Shown: one piece after another, positions 1 to 7,264 of the stretch
How positions within the stretch are numbered: position 1 is the stretch's first letter
Layout: every line of letters starts with the position of its first letter
Assembly (NCBI GenBank): GCA_033720815.1
Contig: JAWWBT010000020.1
Span: 1-21,811 of the forward strand
Source: JAWWBS01 sp033720815
GTDB taxonomy: Bacteria > Pseudomonadota > Gammaproteobacteria > Natronospirales > JAJUFS01
Length of the DNA stretch: 21,811 nucleotides
Direction of reading: 5' to 3'
Position numbers and translations under genes: made by a program
Notes under the pieces: model-generated
Databases searched by the model: none
What the model was told of the DNA's origin: nothing
Seen by the model: the letters and a program-made list of their open reading frames with translations, nothing else

Positions 1-1302
1 AACCTCGTCGTCAACGGATTATTATTGAAGGAAACGGGCGAGGGCTTTCATTTCTTCGAACTGGCCTGGCTTGGCCTTCCCTCGGCAATTATTGCTTTCA
101 TCTATGTATTCCTGTTCGGCAGGAAACTGCTGCCGGAACGCGTCTCTTCGAAAGAGCAACTTTCCGACACGCGTGAGTACACCGTGGAAATGCTGGTCGA
201 AGCCGAATCGCCGCTTGTGGGAAAGACCATCGAAGAAGCAGGCTTGCGTCACCTTCCAGGCCTGTTCCTTATCGAAGTCGATCGTGCTGGAACCATCCTG
301 CCCGCAGTCGACCCGCATGAAATACTCCAGGCAAGTGACCGACTCGTGTTCGCGGGCGTCGTCGAATCGGTTGTCGACCTGCAGAAGATCCGCGGCCTTG
401 TTCCTGCAACTGAGCAGGTCTTCAAGCTTGATGCCGAACGCGCGTCGCGCGCCTTGTATGAAGTTGTCGTATCGAGAAGTGCATCCCTGGTTCACAAGAC
501 CGTAAAGCAGGGGAATTTCCGCAAGCAGTTCGATGCAGTGGTCATCGCCGTATCGCGCGAAGGCAAGCGCATCAACCGCAAGATTGGTGATATCCGCTTG
601 CAGCCCGGCGACACACTGCTTGTCGAAGCTGACCGTGGCTTCGCGGCGAGACATCGCAGCAGCAGGGACTTCCTGCTGGTGAAGCCCCTGGAAGGTGCCG
701 CTACGCTTAATCATGAGCGTGCCGGAATTGCTTGGGCAATTCTTGCCGGCGTGGTGTTTGCGGCCGGTACCGGCCTTCTTGAGACACTTCACGCAGCGCT
801 GCTGGGCGCTGGCTTGATGGTGATGACACGATGCCTGAACGGAAGTGAAGCACGACGGAGTATCGATCTCGATGTGCTCATCGTGATCGCCTGCGCATTC
901 GCCCTTGGTGAGGGACTGAAAGTCACTGGTGCGGCAAACGAATTTGCCGGCAGCCTGGTGACCATTGCGGGAGACAACCCGCTTGCGGTGTTGCTCGCGG
1001 TTTACGTGGCCACCGTAGTGTTGACCGAACTCGTTACCAATAATGCGGCGGCTGTCCTGATGTTCCCGCTGGCCTATGCGTCCAGCAGTTCGCTCGACCT
1101 GAATTTCATGCCGTTTGCCGTGGCAATCGCCTTTGCCGCATCGGCGAGCCTTTCCACACCGATCGGATACCAGACCAACCTGATGGTCTATGGTCCGGGT
1201 GGCTACCGGTTCGGGGACTACCTGCGATTTGGCCTTCCACTCAACGTCGTGCTCGCAGTAGCAGCACTGACGATCATCCCGCAGGTCTGGCCACTCCAAT
1301 AA
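1..1302 (+). CDS. SLC13-family (DASS) transporter with two RCK_C domains, 5'-truncated
   Basis: The open frame runs from base 1 to the TAA at 1300-1302 and is already open at the window edge. I read it as the last 433 residues of a longer protein; the TTG at 25 is not a credible start because the homologous sequence NLVVNG precedes it. Two RCK_C/TrkA_C-type domains lie in the middle, at about bases 172-395 and 460-690. A hydrophobic membrane region follows from about 715 to the end. It contains the second pair of transport signatures of the family, TNNAAA near 1033 and STPIGYQTN near 1150. The family moves dicarboxylates, sulfate or similar anions, usually with sodium, across the inner membrane. 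The RCK_C insert probably binds a small regulatory ligand. The substrate cannot be told from sequence. The gene converges on pseI with a 15-base gap. Confidence 0.85.
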   Translation, partial: NLVVNGLLLKETGEGFHFFELAWLGLPSAIIAFIYVFLFGRKLLPERVSSKEQLSDTREYTVEMLVEAESPLVGKTIEEAGLRHLPGLFLIEVDRAGTILPAVDPHEILQASDRLVFAGVVESVVDLQKIRGLVPATEQVFKLDAERASRALYEVVVSRSASLVHKTVKQGNFRKQFDAVVIAVSREGKRINRKIGDIRLQPGDTLLVEADRGFAARHRSSRDFLLVKPLEGAATLNHERAGIAWAILAGVVFAAGTGLLETLHAALLGAGLMVMTRCLNGSEARRSIDLDVLIVIACAFALGEGLKVTGAANEFAGSLVTIAGDNPLAVLLAVYVATVVLTELVTNNAAAVLMFPLAYASSSSLDLNFMPFAVAIAFAASASLSTPIGYQTNLMVYGPGGYRFGDYLRFGLPLNVVLAVAALTIIPQVWPLQ

Positions 1303-1317
1303 GCAGCCACACCAGCT

Positions 1318-2373
1318 TCAGCCAATCAGGTCCCAGCTCATCGGTGTACCTCTTTGCACATCCTGGTTGACGCGCTTGCCAAGCAGGAGATCGTAATACC
1401 TTGGTTCAAGACCAAATCCGGGACGGATTGCTCTCAGGTTGCTTTCATCAAGCACATCACCTGCCTTCAGTGGCTTGCAGACATACAGGGAACGACGGAA
1501 GGCCCTGGAGCCCTCTTCCGACCCCGTACGACCGTAGTGAACGTCGCCCAACGCCTGCCAGGCACGACGTGTTTCATCCACAAGTAATTGCAGCTCGTGA
1601 GGCTCGAGAGAAAAATCCGCATCGACGCCGCCTTCTTCGCGTTTCAGCGTTACGTGCTTCTCCACTGCAACAGCGCCGAATGCCACGGAAGCAACGGCTG
1701 CACCTATCCCCAGGGTATGGTCAGAGAGGCCAACCTGGACGCCGAACGCATCGCGCATGTTCGGGATAGTCCTCAGGTTCGAATTCTCCGGTGTTGCGGG
1801 ATAGCTCGATGTGCACTTCAGGATCATCACATCACCCGCTCCGGCCTCCTTCGCTGTACGTACTGCAAGATCAATATCCTGTGGCGTCGCCATTCCGGTT
1901 GAAATGATCATCGGCTTGCCAGTGTTCGCGACCTTGCGGATCAGCGGGATGTCGACGCATTCGAAAGACGCGATCTTGTACAAGGGCGCATCCAGCTCTT
2001 CGAGGAAATCCACCGCCGTGGCATCGAAGGGAGAACTGAAACACATCATCCCGTGCTGCCTGGCACGCTCGAAAATCGCCTTGTGCCATTCCCACGGGGT
2101 ATGCGCCTTTTCATAAAGGTCGTAAAGAGAATATCCGTGCCAGAGGCTTTCCGGATCCTCGATGCGGAAATCGCCTTCATTGATATCCAGCGTCATCGTT
2201 TCGGCGGTGTAGGTCTGTAGCTTTACCGCCTGTGCGCCTGTGGCAGCAACCGCATCGACGATTGCCAATGCGCGATCAAGATCGCCATTATGGTTTCCCG
2301 ACATTTCCGCAATGATGAAGGGCTCGTGGTCGGGACCGACGCCAATATCGGCGAATGTCGTCTTTCTTTTCAT
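1318..2373 (-). CDS. pseI: Pseudaminic acid synthase PseI
   Basis: The 351-residue protein matches the NeuB/PseI family in full length. The family condenses phosphoenolpyruvate with a 6-deoxy hexose; for PseI this is 2,4-diacetamido-2,4,6-trideoxy-L-altrose, giving pseudaminic acid. Visible family features are AEMSGNHNG at about residues 22-30, SLYDLYEKAHTPWEWHK at 82-98, and IASFE at 134-138. The two histidines expected to hold the divalent metal are H219 in LSDHT and H240 in EKHVT. A C-terminal SAF (antifreeze-like) domain covers about residues 294-350 and ends GTPMSWDLI. The SLYDLY/TPWEWHK segment favours PseI over sialic or legionaminic acid synthases. It is the last gene of the pse operon, 4 bases after pseG. 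The ATG start agrees with the family N-terminus. Confidence 0.93.
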   Translation of the reverse strand: MKRKTTFADIGVGPDHEPFIIAEMSGNHNGDLDRALAIVDAVAATGAQAVKLQTYTAETMTLDINEGDFRIEDPESLWHGYSLYDLYEKAHTPWEWHKAIFERARQHGMMCFSSPFDATAVDFLEELDAPLYKIASFECVDIPLIRKVANTGKPMIISTGMATPQDIDLAVRTAKEAGAGDVMILKCTSSYPATPENSNLRTIPNMRDAFGVQVGLSDHTLGIGAAVASVAFGAVAVEKHVTLKREEGGVDADFSLEPHELQLLVDETRRAWQALGDVHYGRTGSEEGSRAFRRSLYVCKPLKAGDVLDESNLRAIRPGFGLEPRYYDLLLGKRVNQDVQRGTPMSWDLIG

Positions 2374-2377
2374 CAGT

Positions 2378-3883
2378 TCACTCCTCGACCTTCAATGGCT
2401 TGCGCCATTCATTGTGCTGGAATCGATAGCCCGCATTTTCAAAAAGGGATATCGAAATTTCGTTTTCTGGCCGGATTCCTGCACGAAGTGTTCGGCAATT
2501 CCAGTCACCCGGTATCTCGCGCTCGATGGATGCAAGCAGGGCCGGACCCAGCCCGCTACCCTTTCGAGCTGGCGAGAGAAAGATCGATACTTCTGCAGTA
2601 TCGTTATCGCGGTCCAGGCGAATAAAGCCCGCATCATCACCGTGGAATTCGGCGATCCGCATCAGGCGTCCGGGGTTTTCGAGGCTTCGTGCAAACCAGC
2701 GCTCATGGTCTTCCCATGGGATTTCTGCAGGATCAAAAGCCGTACTCCGGACCTCGGGATCATTACGCCATTTCCAGATCATTCTCGCATCATCCTGCGT
2801 CGGTGCACGCAGGTGTAATTCCGCAGCAAGCATTGCCTTGCATGCACGACTCGCGCCGGCACCATCACACAGGCTTCTCGCCGCCGCAGCCATGCTGGAA
2901 AGTTCTGCGTGATCCTGCAGTAGTTTCGTTATCGTGCCTGCCAGTCGTTCCGGATCCGGATGAACCTCCTCTGCAACCAGCTCGACTGCCCCAGCACGCT
3001 CAAGCTGGCTCAGCTGGTCACGCTGGTTCTCGGCGATCGGCCAGGCCAGCGAAGGAAGGGAACAGGCGCAGCGCTCCCAGGCCATCCCCCCACCTGCGCC
3101 AATCGCCAGTCGCGCATCTCGCATCAGGTAGGCGAGGTCTTCGTGATCGACATGAAGGTGACAACCAGGCAAATCCCGCACGCGGGCTCGCAGCTCGGCG
3201 AGTGCAGGATGGCGACCGGACACGGCAACATGCGATGAAACGCCAGGAAGCCCCTCCAGCGCCGCGATAACCTTCATCACATCATTGCCGGGGTCCGCGC
3301 CACCGAAGGAAACGAACAGGTCGACGCCTGGACTGTGATCTGTTGCCTGGCGAAACTCGTTTCGGAGCAGCGCATATCGCGGCCCGGAAAGCAGGCGAAC
3401 ACCGGGTTCCAGGCTATCCTGGTAGTCCTTCCAGGCATCTACACGGAGGTTCTGGTCGAAGAGGATGTCGCAGGCATGATCGCGGTCGGCCAGGTCATCG
3501 ATTGCAAAAACCTTTCCGGGAAACTCTCTTTCCCAGGTGGCATCAATTCCGTAGTGATCAACGACCAGCCATTCGATCCCGTTCCATAAATCGCCAAGAA
3601 CCGACCGGCACGCTGCCAGGTCATCGGCCTGGGAACGCTTCAACCAGGCCGCATGCGGTGGCGAAACGGATGTTTCAATCGACGTGTCCGTCGGCTCCGG
3701 GAGGATATGCAGGACATGTGGAGTTTGATCCAGCTGGCTTGCGACAATGCCATCCGGGTCGCGACCGATGAAATGACATTCTGCCTGCGCCTGGGCAACG
3801 AGCTCATCCGCGAGTACTCGACATCTCGCAGCATGCCCGCTGCCGATCTCCATGCTCGCATCGACACGGAATAGCACACGCAT
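2378..3883 (-). CDS. pseG: PseG UDP-sugar hydrolase fused to a GNAT acetyltransferase (probable PseH activity)
   Basis: The protein has 501 residues, against roughly 270-360 for single-domain PseG. Residues 1 to about 350 form the PseG part, which removes UDP from UDP-2,4-diacetamido-2,4,6-trideoxy-L-altrose. It shows EIGSGHAARC at 12-21, with H17 at the proposed catalytic position, VVDHYGID at 107-114, SFGGADPGN at 192-200 and the donor-binding stretch GAGGGMAWER at 262-271. Residues of about 353-501 are a GNAT acetyltransferase with KWRNDPEVR at 371-379 and an acetyl-CoA loop, RKGSGLG, at 440-446. PseH, which acetylates the C4 amine just before PseG acts, is otherwise missing from the operon. 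The fused domain is therefore the natural candidate, but this assignment is inferred. The ATG overlaps the pseF stop (TAATG). Confidence 0.9.
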   Translation of the reverse strand: MRVLFRVDASMEIGSGHAARCRVLADELVAQAQAECHFIGRDPDGIVASQLDQTPHVLHILPEPTDTSIETSVSPPHAAWLKRSQADDLAACRSVLGDLWNGIEWLVVDHYGIDATWEREFPGKVFAIDDLADRDHACDILFDQNLRVDAWKDYQDSLEPGVRLLSGPRYALLRNEFRQATDHSPGVDLFVSFGGADPGNDVMKVIAALEGLPGVSSHVAVSGRHPALAELRARVRDLPGCHLHVDHEDLAYLMRDARLAIGAGGGMAWERCACSLPSLAWPIAENQRDQLSQLERAGAVELVAEEVHPDPERLAGTITKLLQDHAELSSMAAAARSLCDGAGASRACKAMLAAELHLRAPTQDDARMIWKWRNDPEVRSTAFDPAEIPWEDHERWFARSLENPGRLMRIAEFHGDDAGFIRLDRDNDTAEVSIFLSPARKGSGLGPALLASIEREIPGDWNCRTLRAGIRPENEISISLFENAGYRFQHNEWRKPLKVEE

Positions 3884-4578
3884 TACTTGTCCCTGTCGCG
3901 CAGCGCTGCAAACATGAGTTCAGCCAGGCGCCAGTCCTCTTCGGTGTCGATATCCTGCACTCGCTCACGGGGCAGTTCCACACCCAGGCTGTTACCCGAC
4001 ATCAATGAACGCTCTTCCCGGAACGCCCTGGCCGTGCCCAGATAGAACTGGCCCGCATCATGCCAGGCCTCCTCCAGGTCCTGTGACCGCGTTGATTCAT
4101 GTTCGGGATGAAACAACGAAACGTGACCATCAGGCTCACGCCTCAAGGCGCGCTGGATCGGGAAAGGGAAGCGACAGACCGGGAATGCATAATCGGCATC
4201 ATCATCGGCCAGCAGGTCATGCGCACGTCGCAGGTCAGAGGCGCGAACGAAGGGTGCCGTTGCATAAATGCAGGCAACGAGTTCCGGTGACTTTTCATTC
4301 TGGTCGAACCACTCGACTGCGTGCTTCATTACCGCAAGTGTCGTCGCGTGGTCGTCCGCCAGTTCAGGAGGTCGTACAAAAGGCTGTTCCGCGCCGTACT
4401 GGCTGGCAACGGAGGCGATTTCTTCATCGTCAGTTGAAACGATGACCCGGTCGAAAAGCCTTGTCTCGAGAGCGGCTTCAATCGACCAGGCGATAATCGG
4501 CTTGCCATGGAACTCCCGGATATTCTTGCGCGGAATGCGCTTGCTACCACCGCGTGCAGGGATGACCGCCAGCCTCAT
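3883..4578 (-). CDS. pseF: Pseudaminic acid cytidylyltransferase PseF
   Basis: This is a 231-residue CMP-nonulosonate synthetase. It activates pseudaminic acid with CTP to CMP-pseudaminic acid, the donor used by glycosyltransferases, in the cytoplasm. The nucleotide-binding signature IPARGGSKRIPRKNI lies at residues 6-20. The family pattern continues with VSTDDEEIA near 47-55 and CIYATAPF near 103-110. A conserved late motif, DIDTEEDW, lies near 210-217. Length and motifs fit PseF/NeuA. PseF rather than NeuA is chosen because the surrounding genes are pseB, pseC, pseG and pseI. It is translationally coupled on both sides: its ATG overlaps the pseC stop by one base (TGATG), and its TAA overlaps the pseG ATG by one base. 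Confidence 0.92.
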   Translation of the reverse strand: MRLAVIPARGGSKRIPRKNIREFHGKPIIAWSIEAALETRLFDRVIVSTDDEEIASVASQYGAEQPFVRPPELADDHATTLAVMKHAVEWFDQNEKSPELVACIYATAPFVRASDLRRAHDLLADDDADYAFPVCRFPFPIQRALRREPDGHVSLFHPEHESTRSQDLEEAWHDAGQFYLGTARAFREERSLMSGNSLGVELPRERVQDIDTEEDWRLAELMFAALRDRDK

Positions 4579-5726
4579 CAGCTTGTCGCCTCCAGGGCTT
4601 TGCCTAGCGCAGCTACAACAGCATCCTGGTCAGCGTCGCTCATGCCGGGATAAAGCGGGATGGATATCGCCTGCTCGTAGTACGCTTCGGCACGCGGATA
4701 GTCTCCCGGCGAAAAACCGAGGTCGCGATAGAAGGGCTGCAGATGCACCGGAATGTAGTGCACATTGACGCCGATCCCGGCCTCACGAAGCGCATCGAAT
4801 ACACGCCTGCGCTCCGGAACCTGGATCACGTAAAGATGCCAGGACGACTCACTGGATTCAAGCCGTGCAGGCCGGCCTACCGGTAATCCTGCAAGAAGCT
4901 GGTCATATCGATTGGCCAATTCACGACGCCGTGCAATGAACTGGTCCAGGCGCTTCATCTGGGACAGGCCCAACGCCGCCTGCATGTCAGTCATCCTGTA
5001 ATTGAAACCAAGCTTCGTCTGCTGGTAATACCAGCCTCCTTCGCTCGGTCCACGCATGCGCTCGGGATCGCGGGTAATGCCATGCGTCCGCAACTCCTGC
5101 ATGGTGGCCGCAAGCTCGGCGTCGCGCGTGGTCGCAAGACCTCCCTCGGCAGTAGTTATGATCTTCACCGGATGGAAACTGAATACCGCAATGTCAGACC
5201 ACAGGCAGCAACCCACCGGACGACGCTCGTATTCGGCACCAATGGCGTGGGACGCATCCTCGACAATGGCGAAGCCGTATTGGTCCGCCAGCTCGCGCAG
5301 GCGGCGCATGTCTACTGACATGCCACCGAAGTGGACCGGCGAGACGACCGTCGGCAAGCGACCGGATTTCTCGGCGGCTTCGAGTCGCTTCGCGAGGTCG
5401 TTCAGGTCCATCAGGTAGGTAGAAGGATCAATGTCGACGAAGCCGACATCTGCACCACAATAGTGCGCCGCATTTGCAGTGGCCACAAACGTATTCGGCA
5501 CGGTCCAGACTATTTTTCCGGGCGCGACGCCGAGTGCCAGGTAGGCAATATGCAGGGCAGACGTTGCGCTGTTCACGGCAACGGCATGCGCCACATCGCA
5601 ATGTGCGGCGATGGCTGCTTCGAACGCAGGGACGGCAGGCCCTTGTGTCAGGAAATCCGATTGCAGGACATCGACGACAGCGTCGATATCCGCCTTGTCG
5701 ATATCCTGGCGCCCGTACGGGATCAT
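4578..5726 (-). CDS. pseC: UDP-4-amino-4,6-dideoxy-N-acetyl-L-altrosamine transaminase PseC
   Basis: This 382-residue DegT/DnrJ/EryC1-family aminotransferase uses PLP and is expected to transfer an amino group from glutamate to C4 of the 4-keto sugar made by PseB. It starts MIPYGRQDI, typical of PseC. SATSALH lies at 53-59, EDASH at 156-160 with D157 placed to bind the PLP ring nitrogen, and FSFHPVKIIT at 182-191 with K188 as the likely Schiff-base lysine. FNYRMTDMQAALG, around residues 244-256, is the usual family stretch. Neighbouring pseB makes its substrate, and the two genes overlap by 4 bases (ATGA). Nothing is missing or truncated relative to the family. Confidence 0.93.
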   Translation of the reverse strand: MIPYGRQDIDKADIDAVVDVLQSDFLTQGPAVPAFEAAIAAHCDVAHAVAVNSATSALHIAYLALGVAPGKIVWTVPNTFVATANAAHYCGADVGFVDIDPSTYLMDLNDLAKRLEAAEKSGRLPTVVSPVHFGGMSVDMRRLRELADQYGFAIVEDASHAIGAEYERRPVGCCLWSDIAVFSFHPVKIITTAEGGLATTRDAELAATMQELRTHGITRDPERMRGPSEGGWYYQQTKLGFNYRMTDMQAALGLSQMKRLDQFIARRRELANRYDQLLAGLPVGRPARLESSESSWHLYVIQVPERRRVFDALREAGIGVNVHYIPVHLQPFYRDLGFSPGDYPRAEAYYEQAISIPLYPGMSDADQDAVVAALGKALEATS

Positions 5727-6724
5727 GCGCCTGCCTTGAGATTGAATTCGCGGATTTCCTCGACATCGAGGAAATGCGGATTATTGCCGGAGTGATACTC
5801 GTAACCCTGCTCCACCGGGGTGCCCTCCTCGCCGAGAAGATTCTTCGAATAATCATAGTCGGCATGGTGGAACTTGATGGTCGGCGCGATTACGTAGTGA
5901 TCATCGAATTCGACAGTCAGGTGGGAATCGTCCGCCGGGCACATGATCTCGTGCAGTTTCTCGCCCGGCCGGATGCCAACCACCTTCTGTGGCATACCGG
6001 GGGCAATCGCCTCAGCGAGATCCGGGATGCGCACCGAGGGAATCTTGGGTACGAAGATTTCACCACCCTGCATACGTTCGAAATTCCTGAGGGTGAAATC
6101 CACACCCTGCTGGAGCGTGATCCAGAATCGCGTCATGCGCTCATCGGTAATCGGCAGGTGATCCGCGCCCTGTTCAACCAGGCGGCGGAAGAAGGGCACG
6201 ACCGAACCTCGTGACCCGACGACGTTTCCGTAACGAACAACGGCGAACGTCGTGCGGTTCCCGCCAGCCATGTTGTTCGCAGCAACGAACAGCTTGTCCG
6301 ATGCCAGCTTGGTGGCGCCGTAGAGGTTGATCGGGTTGGCAGCCTTGTCAGTCGACAAGGCAATGACCTTCTCGACATTGTTATCCAGCGCTGCCGCGAT
6401 CACATTCTCGGCACCGTGGATATTCGTCTTGATGCATTCAAACGGGTTGTATTCGGCAGCCGGCACCTGCTTCAGCGCGGCCGCATGCACGACGAAATCG
6501 ATCCCCCGCATTGCCTGCTTGAGGCGATCGGCATCGCGCACATCCCCGATGAAATAGCGCATGCGCGGATCATCGAATTCCTGCTGCATTTCGAACTGCT
6601 TCAGTTCGTCGCGGCTGTAGACCACGATGCGCTTCGGATTCCACCGGGAGAGAATGGTTTCAATGTATTTCCTGCCGAAACTACCGGTTCCGCCGGTGAT
6701 CAGGACTGACTTGTCATCAAACAC
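5723..6724 (-). CDS. pseB: UDP-N-acetylglucosamine 4,6-dehydratase (inverting) PseB
   Basis: This 333-residue short-chain dehydrogenase/reductase-type dehydratase catalyses the first committed step of pseudaminic acid synthesis: removal of water from UDP-GlcNAc with inversion at C5, giving a 4-keto-6-deoxy sugar. The NADP-binding motif ITGGTGSFG is at residues 9-17. STDKAANPINLYGATK is at 124-139 and contains the catalytic D126, K127 and Y135 expected from characterised PseB enzymes. RYGNVVGSRGSVVPFF lies further on. The start is a GTG at 6722-6724, supported by GAGG (CCTC at 6732-6735) seven bases upstream. The only nearby ATG is out of frame. It is the first gene of the pse operon, 102 bases after rplQ and separated from it by a terminator. 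Confidence 0.93.
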   Translation of the reverse strand: MFDDKSVLITGGTGSFGRKYIETILSRWNPKRIVVYSRDELKQFEMQQEFDDPRMRYFIGDVRDADRLKQAMRGIDFVVHAAALKQVPAAEYNPFECIKTNIHGAENVIAAALDNNVEKVIALSTDKAANPINLYGATKLASDKLFVAANNMAGGNRTTFAVVRYGNVVGSRGSVVPFFRRLVEQGADHLPITDERMTRFWITLQQGVDFTLRNFERMQGGEIFVPKIPSVRIPDLAEAIAPGMPQKVVGIRPGEKLHEIMCPADDSHLTVEFDDHYVIAPTIKFHHADYDYSKNLLGEEGTPVEQGYEYHSGNNPHFLDVEEIREFNLKAGA

Positions 6725-6754
6725 AGCACGGCCTCTTTCAGGTCAATTGCGCGG

Positions 6755-6783
6755 ATTATCGCACGTTATTCCAGATACAAAAA
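6755..6783 (-). promoter_or_regulatory. Candidate promoter of the pse operon
   Basis: In the 55-base stretch between the rplQ terminator and pseB, the minus strand carries GATAAT at 6755-6760. This is a good minus-10 hexamer lying 30 bases before the GTG start. No good minus-35 exists at 16-18 bases; only T-rich sequence belonging to the terminator tail is there. The surrounding TGCGATAA matches six of eight positions of the flagellar sigma-28 minus-10 box GCCGATAA, but no TAAA box is found at the matching distance. The position is convincing because the terminator upstream makes a promoter necessary; the sigma factor is undetermined. Confidence 0.4.
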
Positions 6784-6804
6784 AACCGGGCCAAAGGCCC
6801 GGTT
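6779..6804 (-). terminator. Rho-independent terminator of the alpha operon (after rplQ)
   Basis: A perfect 9-bp inverted repeat, AACCGGGCC / GGCCCGGTT (arms 6784-6792 and 6796-6804), has a 3-base loop. On the minus strand it is followed by a run of seven T (A at 6779-6785 on plus; two of them also belong to the stem). It lies 22 bases after the rplQ stop and closes the ribosomal block before pseB. Confidence 0.93.
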
Positions 6805-6826
6805 CTTTCAGCAACCCGAAGGCAGC

Positions 6827-7231
6827 TTATTCTTCAGTCGTCGCTTCTTCAACGGCGTTCGCGGTATCCATTTCACCACGATCAACCAGCTGGACGTACG
6901 CCATCATGGCGTTGTCACCGGCGCGGAAGCCCGCCTTCAGGATGCGCAGGTAACCACCCGGGCGCTCCTTGTAATGCGGACCCAGCTCGGTGAACAGCTT
7001 GGTGACCATCTCGCGATCGCGCAGGCGCGCAAACGCCAGGCGGCGGTTGGCGACGGTGTCTTCCTTGGCCAGCGTGATCAGCGGCTCGACGACACGACGC
7101 ACTTCCTTAGCCTTCGGCACGGTGGTCTTCACCACTTCGTGACGCAGGATCGAAGCAGCGAGATTCTGCAGCATCGCCTTGCGATGGCTGCTATTGCGGC
7201 TCAGTTGGCGGCCAGTATTACGATGACGCAT
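6827..7231 (-). CDS. rplQ: 50S ribosomal protein L17
   Basis: The protein has 134 residues, slightly longer than the 127 of E. coli, with the extra length in an acidic C-terminal tail ending EEATTEE. The N-terminus MRHRNTGRQLSRNSSHRKAM and the GGYLRILK segment near residues 91-98 identify L17. It is a component of the large ribosomal subunit near the exit of the peptide tunnel. It is the last gene of the alpha operon, 33 bases after rpoA, with a putative AGGATAGG ribosome binding site before the ATG. A clear terminator follows. Confidence 0.97.
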   Translation of the reverse strand: MRHRNTGRQLSRNSSHRKAMLQNLAASILRHEVVKTTVPKAKEVRRVVEPLITLAKEDTVANRRLAFARLRDREMVTKLFTELGPHYKERPGGYLRILKAGFRAGDNAMMAYVQLVDRGEMDTANAVEEATTEE

Positions 7232-7264
7232 GATTACCTATCCTGTCGTCTGGTCTGCCTGAAT

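Noticed and set aside
22..1299. A 425-codon minus-strand open frame opposite the SLC13 transporter.
   Set aside because: The plus-strand reading has clear family motifs and membrane segments. The minus-strand reading has none and would run on beyond the pse operon without support.
6725..6826. A mobile element or attachment site explaining the pse operon next to rplQ.
   Set aside because: No transposase or integrase fragment, tRNA end or direct repeats were seen at either edge of the pse operon. The gap holds only the terminator and a promoter-like sequence.
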